Assembly: GCA_947561395.2 (NCBI GenBank)
Contig: OX387193.1
Coordinates: 9,176,001-9,240,000 of the forward strand
Source of the DNA: Buxus sempervirens
Taxonomy: Eukaryota; Streptophyta; Magnoliopsida; Buxales; Buxaceae
DNA: 64,000 nucleotides
Direction: 5' to 3'
This document shows, piece after piece, positions 24,792-37,768 of this stretch. The first letter of the stretch is position 1, and every line of letters starts with the position of its first letter. The notes below the pieces were generated by a model. The model made no database searches, was not told the DNA's origin, and saw only the letters and a program-made list of their open reading frames with translations. A program made the translations under genes and the position numbers.

Positions 24792-25029
24792 GGTGGTGTG
24801 ATGTAATGGAGAGGAAGAGAGACTGGAATTGATAATAAATGGCTTAAGATAAGAGACAGAAGGGGAAAAAGACAGAGATGGTGGGGTGATGGTGAGATGG
24901 ACTGTGTCAGAAAACTTGGGGTTGTGTCAGATTCCGATTTGCTAAGAACAGATCGTAAATCTGCCTGGGGACGGGTCCACGGGGGCGGTGGCTCGGTATT
25001 CGTTGTTTTTCCATCTTAGTTGGAGCTCA

Positions 25030-25040
25030 CATATATAGAG
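25030..25040 (-). promoter_or_regulatory. Probable TATA box of the vacuolar invertase
   Basis: The minus strand reads CTCTATATATGTGAGC, about 240 bp upstream of the ATG. A GA-repeat lies just beyond it at 25044-25061 on the plus strand (CT on the gene strand). Position-based inference. Confidence 0.5.
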
Positions 25041-25061
25041 CGAAGAGAGAGAGAGAGAGAT

Positions 25062-26760
25062 GCTGGTTATGGAGTTAATTTGAGTTTAAGAGTATAACTA
25101 TTTGATTAAAAAACTTTTAAGATCATCATCCATCATGAGCCCATTCCTACCAAAATGGGGCCGGATGGTCTCTCCATCTTGCTTTATATATCCAAAACAG
25201 TAAGATCAATTATTATGTTCTCAATAATATCTTGGAGTTTAAGAGTATAATTATTTATTATTTAATGTTTAAAATGTTTTTATTAAGATTTTTTTTTTCA
25301 GGAAAAATGAAGAAAAAAGGAAAAAAGGTTTAAGATTCAAATCAAGTTATGGGAAATGGGGAAGTGGCAACTTGCCAATCAAGTGGCTACTCCCCGCTCT
25401 TGCTTCAGCTTAGAGAAAAAAAAAAAACAAAAACAAAAATCAGTAAGGATGAGAAATAAATAAAGAATTATCTTATACTGTTTTGAAATGATTATTTTTT
25501 AATTTGGATTTGGTTAATCTAATGAAGTTCATGTGATATACATGATTTTATTATGGGCCTTCGAGGGATGAGGGGAGCATCTTGCAATTGTTCGTCTGTG
25601 CCGTGTGGTCATAAATCAATCGAATACAAGTACACCTACCATCCAAGTCAAACACAAGCTATGGAAGCAATTTTTTTTGGAAGAGAAGGATAGATTTGCT
25701 TATAATTGCTTTAGTTATTGTCATAGCTCTTGCTTATCTACTGCTTGGGGAGGACATTTTGGGTTGTTCTTGTGCACCCCAAAAATAAAATAAAATAATA
25801 ATAAAATTAATAATCAATCTACAAGGAGGTGTATCTTGAAGTGTAATTATTTAAGGGATATAACAGTTTTTAAAATTTTGTAAAGATTAGACACAGTGGA
25901 TAGTTATATATTCAAGTAATTTAAATTTTCAAGAGGACATAACAAGAAACTAAATGTATAACGGGATTCTTTTAACCTGTTTTTTTATATAAAAACTCTT
26001 CATTAGTACATGCGTTTTGGATTTTGTCTCACTTATCAATGAGTACGAGGGTCTAAATTTTTCATGTTTTTCACGTTTTAGAATTGAAAACTTATTTGTA
26101 CATCGTCCCAAACCAGTTGGGGTCCTACTTGTATGATTGTATCCTTTATTTGCATCTAGAAGACTCCACTAATGTTAGTTATGATTCAATTTTAGTGATT
26201 TTAGGCATGAAGACACTTGCCTTCGAAGAGGTTGGTTTGACAAAATTTTCCAAGTGTCTATTAATTTCAGTTTGAAGTCCTAACCAAGACTCCCAAGTGT
26301 TAGTAGACATGCACCCTTGGGACAATAGTAAAGCCTTGCCATATTCATATCAAAGGCTAGACCCTCCAATTAAATTAGCTTGCTTAGAGTTAAGAAATTG
26401 TGAATCGTTCGAATTGTCGCTATAATGGCTTTTCATCCGTGACAATACATCAAAAAATGATGATAATGGTAGTGATAATAATTATAATAATATATTTATA
26501 CTACTAGTAAAGAGAAGAAGGAAGAATATTCTCCCAGATTCTATCCCCCTTCCCTTTTTTTTCTCTCCAAACATTGATCTCTCCAAATAAAACAATCTCC
26601 CGTTATATCATTACTGTTCTTTTCATGTTCAAATTTAAATACATTGTAACTACTTATTTAGAATGACATGATATCTATTATAGCAGGTTTTTTATCTATG
26701 TAGGGCCTACGTTTCCCTATTATATAAATAAAAAGACACCACTCTACGAGAGGCCGCCAT
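25062..26760. other. Intergenic, nothing recognised
   Basis: AT-rich DNA upstream of the invertase promoter. Only short open frames without similarity to anything I know. Confidence 0.5.
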
Positions 26761-26901
26761 CAATGAAGATTAATGAAAATGAAGTGCCCTTACGTTTAAG
26801 AAATATTAATGGAATTCAAAGAGCAGGCAATGAAGATTAATGAAAGTGAAGTGCCCTTACGTTTAAGAAATATTAATGGAATTCAAAGAGCAGGCAATGA
26901 A
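26761..26901. repeat. Tandem duplication, 67-bp unit x 2
   Basis: Units 26761-26827 and 26828-26894 differ at a single position (GAAAATG versus GAAAGTG), followed by seven bases of a third. The near identity implies a recent duplication. Confidence 0.95.
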
Positions 26902-27537
26902 GGGAAAAGTATAGGCTGAAGAAATCAGACGTGGGTATATGAGCCTCACACGTTGGGTTCTATTTTAAAATAGACATGAAGGTAGCGTCGTGGTTGGAAA
27001 TGAAGAGAAGTCGAAGTTAAAGTGACAACCTGATAATAAATAATTAAACTAAACGACAGAATCACTTCTTTCGTGTAGGACACAATAAAACACATGAAGG
27101 GTCCCTCAAACCATATATTGGTCCCTTAATCAATGGTCACCACGTGATGTGTGCATCACTGATAGATAAATAAGAAAAATACTAAAATATTATTATTATT
27201 AAAAAGAAATTTCACTTTTTCTAATGATTTAAATAAAAAAATTTATTAGAAAATAAATTGCATTCACCTTAAAAAAAAAAAAATTTCATTCTACTGAAAG
27301 AAAAATTGACTTCTAAGTTGAATGCACCAATTAAAAAGCCTGGTGCACGGGGAGGGCAAGAATTTGGGTGAACACGATTTCTAGGCATGAGGATATATTA
27401 TATCTATCTTGTATATAGAAGAAAAGAAAACCTATCAAATATATTAATTAAGCACTTAATTTCAACATGTACTTAATTGTCTTGTGTGTGAAATGTAAAG
27501 CTAAGTACTAAGCACGAGTGAATATGCTTATATCATT

Positions 27538-27852
27538 GCCAATAATCTTTTCCGTGACATCTATTTAGCACGTGCGCCTACCAATACAAGAGATATAAGG
27601 ATATGTGCAATGCTCGACAATTTTTTTGAGCTTATGCAATTTGCCAATAATCTTTTCCTTGACATCTTCTCAGCACGTGCACCTACCAATACAAGGGAGA
27701 CAAGGACATGTGCTATGCTGAGAAATTTTTTTGGGCCTATGCAATTTGGCAATAATTTTTTCCGTGACATCTACTCAGCACGTACGCCTACCAATACAAG
27801 GGAGATAAGGATATATGCTATGCTGGGCAATTTTTTTTTTTTTGATTGCATA
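27538..27852. repeat. Tandem array, 105-bp unit x 3
   Basis: Units start at 27538, 27643 and 27748. Each holds CCAATAATxTTTTCC, AGCACGTxCxCCTACCAATA and a T-rich end. Because 105 is a multiple of three, frames stay open on both strands (27561-27770 minus, 27610-27876 plus) and encode a 35-residue repeat. I see no evidence that this is translated. Confidence 0.9.
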
Positions 27853-28533
27853 GGAAAAACCAACATAATCCCATAACTTTCTCTAATAATGTAACAATAA
27901 TTCAATGTTTCCATGAAATGGGAAACTTGACTCACCACCCATTTTAAGAAATTTGCAGCTTGCACGGTCAGCTTTTCAAAAGTTCACATGAGTGGTCTAG
28001 TTTCACATTTTGGTATGTTCTATTTGGTCAATGAGATTGCTCCCAGACATTTTACCTGTTTAAACAATTGATTAAGCCTAAAAGTCTGGAATTAGCGTTA
28101 ATTTATCAAATTTTAACGTAAAGGTTTTCTGGTCTAGGTTGAATTTTCTGGTGAGATAGGTTTGTCTACCGCGTGGAGCCCGATCAAAATTACATTACCG
28201 TTCACATCAGAGCTTCTGGATGGACTCTGCATGTAACGTACTCCTTTCAAACTCAATTTGCACAAGTATTAATTTTCAGTAGATGTAACATCTAACATCA
28301 GCATAAGGACAAAATCAAATGCCGTGTGCCTAATTAGCAGCCCCAGGAAATGCACATCAAATCATTTTGGCATGGAATGCAAACCTCCCACAAGAAAACA
28401 TGGATAATGATTGACCAAAGCAGGAGTAAAACAAATCAGTGCCAGGAAATGCACAAGTTCCTAACATCATGAACAGGTTGGTCTACTTATTATCAAGGAA
28501 GATTAGATCTATCTACTCATAAACAAACCTTTT

Positions 28534-31500
28534 TCAGACGTTAGGTGGTGGCCAAATCTTCCCAAAGAACTCCTCCACACGCTTGCTTTGGTTAATATAG
28601 CCATCTAGTCCTGCCACGAGGAGTTCTTCCGCTGCAGGGCCCATGGCTGATGCAAAGCTCAACTGATCCCACTTAACAAGCTGTAAATGAAGGGAAATTT
28701 ATTAGTCAAGATGGAATGCACCAACACATCCATGAGGAATTCTTCAGTTATCAACCTTTGGGGAGAAACAGGAAAAGATTTGCACAATACAACTAATCAA
28801 ATTGGCAGACTTTTACAATAAAGGCCATCCAAGCAGTTTCACAATGATTAATTGGGTCCATTGCAACTTAGGTTGGAACAGGTCTCAGTGGTGAAAATTT
28901 AACTGTCCAGTTTGATCTTTAGGTTGCGCATTTTAACCATGCCATATGGGAATCCTGGTGTCTTTTGAAGATGGAATTCAATGGTGCATCTGCATCTAAA
29001 TTCTTAAACTATTTAAATAGCATGATGTTTCGATGTTGATTGTTCATTTACTGTAATCTGAACCTACAAAAATGGGGCTACTCGATAAAGACAATAATGA
29101 AGATAATGGAAAGAGCATCAGACCTCTTCTTCAGTGAAACTGTAAGCAGCGGCAGAATCTGGCGATAGCCTCCTCACAAAAGAGTATTTCTCATCAGGCG
29201 AGGTGATAGCTTCTTTTAGTGACTGCAATATCTTCAAAGGTACAATAATATAGTCGATCCTAGAATGAACAAGAAGAATAAAAAATGAGCACATTGACCT
29301 TATCATCATTTCTGAACTAATCAGGATCTTTCCCAATTAAGAAAAACCAAAGGTGAGAAATTTTTTAACCCCAGAAGGCTGAAAATATCCTGCTTGTTCC
29401 GAACTGCGGCTGCCATCAATTTCGATTTATACCCATATTTGTGAATATAATTATATGTCTTGGTGGCCTGAAATCAAGTGAACATATACAATTGTCAATT
29501 AAAAGCCACATAGTTGCACTTGCCACACAGTTGCGTCAAAGTTGCAAGGGCCATCAATTTAACACACGGTTTTAACTATCATAGCAAAAGCCATATTATG
29601 ATATTATATATAGACACTGGAGTTGATCTTAGGACTTCAGGATTCTGTGGCCCTCAAACCAAGCAGAAATACCAACAATCAAAGATCAGTTCAGTTGAAA
29701 TCCATTATTCAGTAAAGCTGGTCAACATATTCCGTGTAAGGATGCAGACAGAAATCATCCAAAATATGAGTTAGATTACAAATTTGTTTTGGAAGTCCAT
29801 GAATTTAAATTTTGGTAATATTTGGTAAATTTTTTCATAAAAAAGAAAAAAAATTCCCACAGCTACATGCAACTTTTCCTTATTTAAGATGTCTTTATTA
29901 TGTATGAATAAACTAACTTATTTGTTTTCAAATGGATTTCGTTTATTGAAGCGCAAAAACATTTTAAATGCCATCATATAAGGAAGACTTTCCCATTTTC
30001 CATTCAAGCTGTAAATTTCCCTCATGTCAATGACATCACCAGACATGCTTAGAGACATGATATTTAAAACTTCGGACCATACTATGAAGCATTTAGAAAA
30101 AAAGTTGGGCCATGTGGAATGACCGTTATTTTTTAAAAGGAGGCAAACTAATTCTTGCAAGGATTTCTTTGACCAACCACCCTATTAATCTCTGCGCTGA
30201 AAATTCCAGCTTTTATTGCCAAGCAAATTGGTAAACTGCAGATGGATTTTTCATGGAGGGAAGGCTCATAATTTCTGATTGTTAGATTGATATTCTAAGT
30301 GCAAACCACATACACATAGAAGTGGTAGATCAGTGTACAGATTGATTAAGACATTTATTTGGATCCTTTAGGAATTTGGCATTCAAATTTTGGGAAGAAA
30401 TGGAAAAACTTATAAAGGAGGATCATTTTTGCAAATATGGGAGTCATTTGAGTGATTGAGAGCCAATACCTTAAGGGGTTCTTATAAATATGGCCTGTAA
30501 AATGCTAGATCTGATATTTTGGATCAGCTTTTTTAAGCTATTTGGTTTGAAGTAAGAATGAATAGAATAACATTTTCAGAGGGATGTCTAATGGGATACA
30601 TGGCCTTCATTTTAATTTCGAACCTTCCTTTGGAGGTGGAGGCAAAAGAAGTTGGATCAATCCTAATTGGGACTTGGAATCAATTTCATCTTTGTTTTCA
30701 TCTATGAATTCTGTGATTGTGTCAGACGGGATGGACACTTTGATGGATTTAGGAGAAGAATGGGATGTCTTCCGTTCAATTTTTTTTTCAATTTTCTTCT
30801 CCTTATGGACTAAAAGCACAATCCTCATAAGATTTAACAGGCCAATATTCCAACTAAAGTCACATTTTTCATGGAAACACCTCCCTTGATAAGATTTCAA
30901 CGGTACAGTCGATCCCCAAGAAGTGTGCAATGCACATGGTAGAAGCAAAATCAGTTTAAAATCTTCTACTTCACTATGCATTAGCTGTTTTTTTTTCTTT
31001 TTGTTGATGAATCACTATGCATTAGCTGTTAATCTTTGATACATTTTCTTGAAGAGATTCCAAGTTCAGTGGGTAATGCTGAGAAACCTAGACAAAATCA
31101 ATTCTTTTTGGGTTGAAACGGAGGCTTTTTTTTGTTTTTTTTCTCCCAATGAAATGTGATCTTTTGGTTGTTTTACAAGGAAAGGAATAACCATATATTT
31201 GAGAAAGGTGGAGAAGATTGCAGATTCGATCTGTTCAAGAGTACTCAATTTCATGTTTCACAAGGCATTTATTCTTGAAGAGCTCAAAGATATATTTTTA
31301 TTTTTCCTAGTTCTGAAAATAATTTTCCAACTTTTTTGCACAAAGTGTAATCAAGTTGTCAACTTTTGGCTTGGTCCTCTTTGCACAGTTAAACGTTATT
31401 TACATTATATTTATTAGAAAGAAGAGGAGAAGAAAATCCACTGATGCAAAAAAAAAAAAAATTAATGGACAAGATTTTTAGACAATTCCACGCACTATCA

Positions 31501-34500
31501 ACTGAATATGAGAGCATATTCATCTTTCAAAAGATATAAATTATCAAAATAATTGGTGTAGAGCTAACCAAAGCCAATCCAGGATCTTCTCCTCTTTTGC
31601 AGGCAGCTTCTATCTCAGGATCACCAGAATGATTGCGTGCCCAGTCCTAAACAAAATTTGTAAAATGAGCAAAATCACTTGAAAATTTTTGAGGTACAAT
31701 GGAAAACTAGAAACTATATTACCCGAATACGACCAACAAAAATCTGGATAACGGAAGCACCAGCTTGAGCAGCAGCAGCAGCTTGAGAAAAACTGAATCA
31801 TGACCACACTTCACAAAATAAGACCATAGGTTTGGAAATGGTATTTCAAAAACAATATATAGATACACACCAAAGTACCTTATGTTTTAACAGCTCTTAG
31901 AATACAAAATGGGAATTTAAGTTCATTTTTTATTTTTAATCATTTTCACATCTTATTTTAAAGTCATGTTCCCTGTTTTTCTGTGTCATAAAATGTCATA
32001 ATTATTCTCCTCTGAATTTCTAGCATATAGAGTACATTTAATTTTCAATCAGTTTCAAGAGCTCTCACAATTTATTTGTTAGCATCACTTCTTGATCTCA
32101 AGTAGTTGAGCACTATATGAAACTAAATATATTCATTTTAGTTTTTTACCATATTATCTAAATTCAGTACCAGCATCAGTAAAATGACTAGTCCCAACCA
32201 GTTAATAAATTCCTGCCAAAGATGTTACAAAGAGAAGTTGATAGGTCTATGGAGGCATATCTACAAACTAGATTCTTGCAAGATGAGAAGCAAATTCAAT
32301 CATCAAGATATACATTCTTTTCCTCACAAAAAGGTTAAATTTTGTATGACAGAAAACCTTATTATTCGGACTTTGTGTTTTTGGTGCCGAAGCATGTGGC
32401 TTCCTAAAATTTAAGTTTATTTTTAAACATTCTTATAATTACCTGTAAACAAATGTTAAGTGTGTCTGTATGCCTTCACTTTCCAGCAGCCTTGAGGCTT
32501 CAATTCCCTGAACAGAATATCAAGAACTACTGAAATACGATGGATGAGGCAGATGAAACAGTGGCTTTTATCAACCACAGTTATGTTTCATAATGGAAAT
32601 CAGAAAGACAATTATGTCAGACATTTTTTTCCTTCACATACTTACTTGCCAGGTTGAGGGAATTTTAAAAAGAAGACGCTCAGGAGTGACATCTAGTTCA
32701 TTGTATAACCTCAAAAGTTCATGAACCTGAAGTTTATGGAAACAAAATTCATCACCTTACAAAATCAAATTCCTGTATCATTAATGAAAACTTCAGATGC
32801 ATATTAGTTTTGAACATTTGTGAAAGACTATTAATATCACAGGTTTTTAATGTTTCTTGAAAGAATAAGTTCTTTTTGTATATCTTAACATCAGACCTGA
32901 TGGAAAAGATACTAAAGTAACGCTAATATACATGATGAGAATATAGAAATAATTGCCAATGTAAGTTTCATGTAAGAAAGAAAAAGAAAAAGATGTCAGT
33001 GCCTAAATCTTGATTAAAGTTGAATCTGCATCACCAATTATTCTCAGTAATGTGACTTGATAACAACCACAACTTGCAGCAAGTGCATATACAAAAGTGG
33101 GATGTAAAATCTGAAATTTCCTGATGCACTTTTTACAGCATGATGACAGCTGCTTATACATTCATACTGAAGTAACACATTCATATCTTCTTCCCCGTGA
33201 GGAAACAATTCACCTTAAAATGGATTATGCCACTCTGAATCCAACTACCAGCCGCTGGGAATATAAACAACCCAAGTGAACATTCAGCTATATACTAAAC
33301 CCCAGAGCAACTGAAAAGAAACATTCAAAATGTTACTAATCTAGCTCAATATACATGCTTTTTAGTAGGCATTGCTCGATTGATTGGCAATAGTTTTTTT
33401 ATGGTCGCTATGCAGATTCATAATCTGAACATCAGAAATCTTCCTCCTTTAATATCCATAATTTTGAGAATGATGCAACTATATAATGTTTGTTGGACTG
33501 GGAGCTTCATGCTGATGATTGTATGGGGAAAAAGGTCACTTCAAGATTATAAAGAAGCAATATCACTAGGTTGCTAAAATTTCTGTTTTAGAAGATGAGA
33601 AATCTAATGACACTACCTTCAAACAACCACAATAATGTTTTTGAACAGTGCATAATAACATTTATCCATTTCAAGGAATCGTAGTATAACTCAGGAAGGC
33701 ACAAGAAAAGAGGAGAAAACCATTTAGGATCCAAATTGATTCAAAACTATAGCCATTACTATAGGCACTACAGATTCATTAAGATATCAAGGTAGAAAAC
33801 AAATGAAGAAAAACGAAAGGAAGCTTCAACATGAATAAATATTCTGATCTCTCAGCAATAGGAACCGATAAACCAAAATCATAAATTTTGTTACCAAAAC
33901 AAGAAAAAAGAGAAGGTACCTTCCTAACAATGCCATGTGTGTCATAAGCCAAACGAGCATCCACTTCAGTTGAAACTCTACCGGGGACTAATTTTGCCAA
34001 ATCACCCCCAACATTCACTAAAGCCTGTGAAGCAATGTCCAATTTTTAACAAAATAAGCAATCAAACATAGTGATTTTAAACATTCAATGATACAATGAG
34101 AAAATCTGACCTTGTTAAAGAAACAGGATAGCCGATCAACGGAATGCTCTCGACCATAACACTCCGTATCCGCCAGAGCAGTTTCTACAGCACTCTAAAC
34201 AACAAATCCTCTCATAAAATCACTTCCAGAAACCAATTTGTATACTAACAAACAACCCTGTAAATTTCTCTTTTCTTTAACAATCTGTCAATGCCTTTCT
34301 TTCGAAAAATGAACTGCTCACCCCAAATATAGTATCAGGGAGGCCACAAATTCCTAGAAGCAGTGACGAGCTAACAGTAGCAGCAGTTGGCGGAAACCTA
34401 GGATTTAAATAACGCGCAAAAGCTTAATCAATCAACCAATAAATAAACCGTTCCAAATTCTCCTAATTCACCAATTACGAAATTACCTTTCGAAATCGTC

Positions 34501-34952
34501 GAAAACGACAGTATCCGGAACGATCTCACTGAAGCTCGAGACAGCATCTAATTCAGTAGTTAGACCTATATAAATTTCAACAAAGACAAAATGAGAGAAA
34601 AGGAAAAGAAAAAACTGGAATCAGACGTTTGAATCGGAAACATAGGAGGAGAAGATAGAAACCAGTGTCAAGAGACGACGCGTTGCCCGTGGAAGCGCGG
34701 ATTCGACGAAAAGATCTCTGAAACTTGAAGAAACAGTTCGAATTCGAAGATCGAGTTGGAAACCTGCATATTCTTTTCTGATCCAACGTAAAATAGAATT
34801 CAAAAAAAAAAGAAACGGATCTCAGGTGTGAGTAAGCTTGGAGACTGAATCGTTATGAAAGAATTAACGAAAGCTAAACAAGAGATTACCTGAAAGGATG
34901 ATGAAGAAGATGTGCGAAGAGCTGACGAGGAAGAATTGAGCGAGATGGACAT
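28534..34952 (-). CDS. TAL (TRA2-like): Plastid transaldolase
   Basis: Transfers a dihydroxyacetone unit from sedoheptulose-7-phosphate to glyceraldehyde-3-phosphate in the plastid pentose phosphate pathway. Thirteen exons: 34890-34952, 34663-34777, 34487-34565, 34322-34397, 34111-34194, 33920-34024, 32646-32726, 32443-32507, 31723-31792, 31569-31646, 29370-29467, 29124-29259, 28534-28680. Phases close to 398 aa. The first 60 or so residues are Ser/Arg-rich, a chloroplast transit peptide. The core starts TELDAVSSFSEIVPDTVVFD. ALVNVGGDLAKLVPGRVSTE, the Schiff-base Lys195 in ERLLFKIPSTWQG, QAGASVIQIFVGR and the C-terminal FFGKIWPPPNV are all present. It resembles Arabidopsis TRA2 throughout. 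Exon 2 needs the acceptor before 34777; a second AG 14 bp downstream would cause an early stop. Introns of 1.2 and 2.1 kb hold no recognised gene. Confidence 0.95.
29468..31568 (-). other. 2.1-kb transaldolase intron
   Basis: The open frames inside (for example 29918-30160, 30584-30889) show no recognisable family. A short direct repeat of CACTATGCATTAGCTGTT occurs at about 30972 and 31013. Some of this may be old transposon sequence, but I cannot assign it. Confidence 0.5.
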
Positions 34953-35021
34953 TTCGCTTCACAGACACAGAGAGTGCTAAGGCTCAAATTTCGTCTGCGG
35001 AGGAAACAACGGGCGCCACCA

Positions 35022-35032
35022 CCTTATATATA
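35022..35032 (-). promoter_or_regulatory. Probable TATA box of transaldolase
   Basis: The minus strand reads TTTATATATAAGGTGG, about 75 bp upstream of the ATG at 34952, giving a short leader. Position-based inference. Confidence 0.6.
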
Positions 35033-35753
35033 AAAGATGAGACCAGGACTCAACACAGACTCACTGAGTAGAGAGAGAGTGAATTTTTTTACGTCAGCGA
35101 AATGACCGATAATGCTTTAACAATTGCCTCTATGAGCTGTAGAATTATCGAGATTGCCACTACTCTGTGGCCGAGAAGTGAGAACCACGTGAAGAATAGA
35201 AATTTTAAAGAGAAACTGGGGGCAGTAAAGGGATTTCAATTTGTTCCTTTTTTCTTTATTCTTTTTTGGATAAGTATTTTGGCAGTTTCGTCAATTCATC
35301 TGACGGCAGACATTTCCTCGTGAGCTCCGCCCCGGCTATAAAATCTCTTTGCAAATTTTGTTCCTTTTTAAAGCAGATGTGTAATATAATTTAGTTTAAT
35401 ATTTTTCTTTTTTTTTGGTAGTCTAATTTAGTTTAATCTTACTTCACTCTAATTGTAATGGTTTTAGTAATTTTGGTTATGTTAAGAAAAGTAAGGTCTT
35501 TCTTTTCTTTTCCCTTTTTTTTAAACAAAATAACATTTGTTCGGAGAACATTAGCAATAGGCCTTTAAACGACCTGCGCTATTAGAACATTAAAGGTTGC
35601 TCAATCTGAATTATAGTTGCATCATATAAACTAAAGATGAACTGATTTTAAATTTATGAAATTAAGTGTAACATTCTTCAAGTTTTAAAAAAGAATTACA
35701 AATCACAAGTTATGATCTTTGATCTTCAAAATAAATATTATAAATATATTATA

Positions 35754-35944
35754 TCTATACTATATATAATGCGAGGCGCCTTTTGGGATTTGCACTAATT
35801 AAAGTGCAAGAGTTTTCATAATAACCAATACATACCATCTTGGAGATACATTAATAAAAGGAAACAATGCGACAAAATTCCTCAATTTTTTTAAACTCAA
35901 TACTCAATTATACAACTGTTTTCTCCCACGATGTGCACCCTACT
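35754..35944 (+). mobile_element. Mini-Helitron, 3' end decayed
   Basis: It begins TCTATACTATATATAATG with the GCGAGGCGCCTTTTGGGA block shared by the other copies in the window (48507, 53386, 56539). The expected 3' hairpin and CTAGT are reduced to CACGATGTGCACCCTACTT, where a hAT element abuts. The 5' start TC is preceded by A. Confidence 0.62.
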
Positions 35945-36624
35945 TAGGGTTGCTTGCTTAACGAGCACGGCCCGCTTCCTTGCGGGTCGTGTCGTGCTTG
36001 GCCTGTCAAGGAAAAACCCAGGCACAGCCCAGCCAGTGGCACGACTAGAGCTGGGCTGTACCCGGCTCGATGGGCTTGGGTTCTTTTTTTGCAAAAAAAA
36101 TTGGAGAAGATGGGAAAAATAGTAAAAAAAACCATAAAATTTTCTGAAAAATATATTTATTATTCACAAAAATGTCTTATACATATTGGGATAAATTTTG
36201 ATCAAAAAAATCTAAATAAATTAATTATTACAAGTACAAGTACAACTTTGCAAATACAGTAATACATAATACACTTACATAAATAATACTGCATCACTAT
36301 ATTATGAGCACAACCCAACTAGGTTGGGACCCACTCATATATCTTTCATTTACAGTTTCCAAAAAAAAAAAGAAGAAGAGAGAAAGTAAAGTTCCTAAAC
36401 TTTGATTAAAAAAATATAATAAAACTTAGGCTAATCTGGAAGTCTAAATTCATCAAGATTCAAATCATCGAAGTTTCTAGCAAATTGATCATTTGCATAT
36501 TTATAGAAAACCAAAAATGGCTTTTTACCATCTCTACCCTCAAATATGGTTGTTATTTGGCAGTTGGAAAGGTGAAAATGGTCATTTACAGTCAATTACA
36601 AGCATAATCCCCTAACATGGTTGT

Positions 36625-36646
36625 GGGGGGGGGGGGGGGGGGGGGG
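36625..36646. repeat. Poly(G) homopolymer, 22 nt
   Basis: An uninterrupted G run (C on the other strand) within the outer hAT element, just outside the nested MULE. It is the third long C/G homopolymer in the window. Confidence 0.95.
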
Positions 36647-36737
36647 CGTGTAAAATTGTAAAAAGCAGTGGTAAAAACCACTTTTGGGGGATAAAAAACA
36701 GCTAGCCGTTTTTCATGCCTAGCTGGCTGGTCTAGTA

Positions 36738-37768
36738 GAGGCCACATCTTCTCATACGCCCCCTCTCCTACAAAATTACAGCCCCAATAATTAAACGCCA
36801 CGTGTCCACATAAAAGTTACGAAAACTCACGGCGTTCGTCTTTTATTTCTTCGTCTCCCTCGATTTCAAACGAGTCCTTTGACTAACCCACACTCTTTGC
36901 AGATCTCTCTGTCCGACGAACGACAAACTCGTCGAACTGTTGGAGTTGGGGCTTTGGCTGAATACGTCGGTATTGTGGGACGATATCTGAAGGATTACCT
37001 GAGCTTATGAACGATAGACAAATGATGAGATTTGAGAAAAATAGCCGAATGAAGTAATGCCAGAAGAAGACCACGATTTCTGGTAGTTGGGTGAGTTTTA
37101 CAGATTCCAGAGACGCTATTCTTCTTTTCGATTTGCAGGAGAATTCTCCGGAAGTGACAACTCTCACCGAGAGTTGGCTTCATCGGAATCGGAGGGTTGG
37201 CCGGCCATTCTCATCCTTTGTATACGTCGCCGGCGAGACAATGAATGGTGAACGTCAAAGGAACCAAAATTTTTCTTCCATCCGATTCCCCTAATCCCTT
37301 GATCAACGGTAAGCAAAAACCCAAGAAGACCCCTCGATTTTCCCTCAAATATTTTTCTCCTCTCTTTTCTTGCAAAGGCTGAATCTCTCTCCTTATAATG
37401 CCTCTTTCTTCTCCCCAACGACCTCTCTCTTTTGTTTTCACCAACCAGCCACCTCAAGTCGAGCCCGCATCTCTCTCTCTTCCGCACTCTCTGTTACTAT
37501 CTGTTCCACAGAAGAAGGTTTCAATCAGGTACTAACTCTTGAACCCGATCTCTCTGTTTTGAAAAAGCCTAAGACGTGTGATTTTTGGATTTTGAGGAAG
37601 ATGAGTGAAGACTAACCGAAGACAGTTAGTCAAAAGGTTTCTTTTGAAACTCACGGAGAGAAAGAAATAAACGCCGTAAGTTTTCATAACTTTTGTGTAG
37701 ACATGTGGCGTTTAATTATTGGCGCTGTAATTTTGTAGGAGAGTGGGCGTAGGAGAAGATGTGGGCTC
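36738..37768. mobile_element. Mutator-like element with about 95-bp TIRs, Pack-MULE candidate
   Basis: The left arm 36738-36833 (from GAGGCCACATCTTCTCATAC) and right arm 37674-37768 (reverse complement from GAGCCCACATCTTCTCCTAC) are near-identical long inverted repeats. Both sides carry an exact 9-bp duplication GGTCTAGTA (36729-36737 and 37769-37777), diagnostic of Mutator-type insertion. The 840-bp interior lacks any transposase and has gene-like features: exon-like GC content, CTTTGCAG/ATC and AATCAG/GTAC splice-like sites, and open frames on both strands (37164-37487 minus, 37370-37615 plus). Capture of a host gene piece is an inference. Confidence 0.85.

Noticed and set aside
27561-27770. 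A 69-codon repeat protein from the 105-bp array
   Set aside because: Open on both strands because the unit is a multiple of three; better explained as a tandem repeat.
30584-30889. 101-codon frame in a transaldolase intron
   Set aside because: No recognisable family, and it lies wholly inside a confidently modelled intron.
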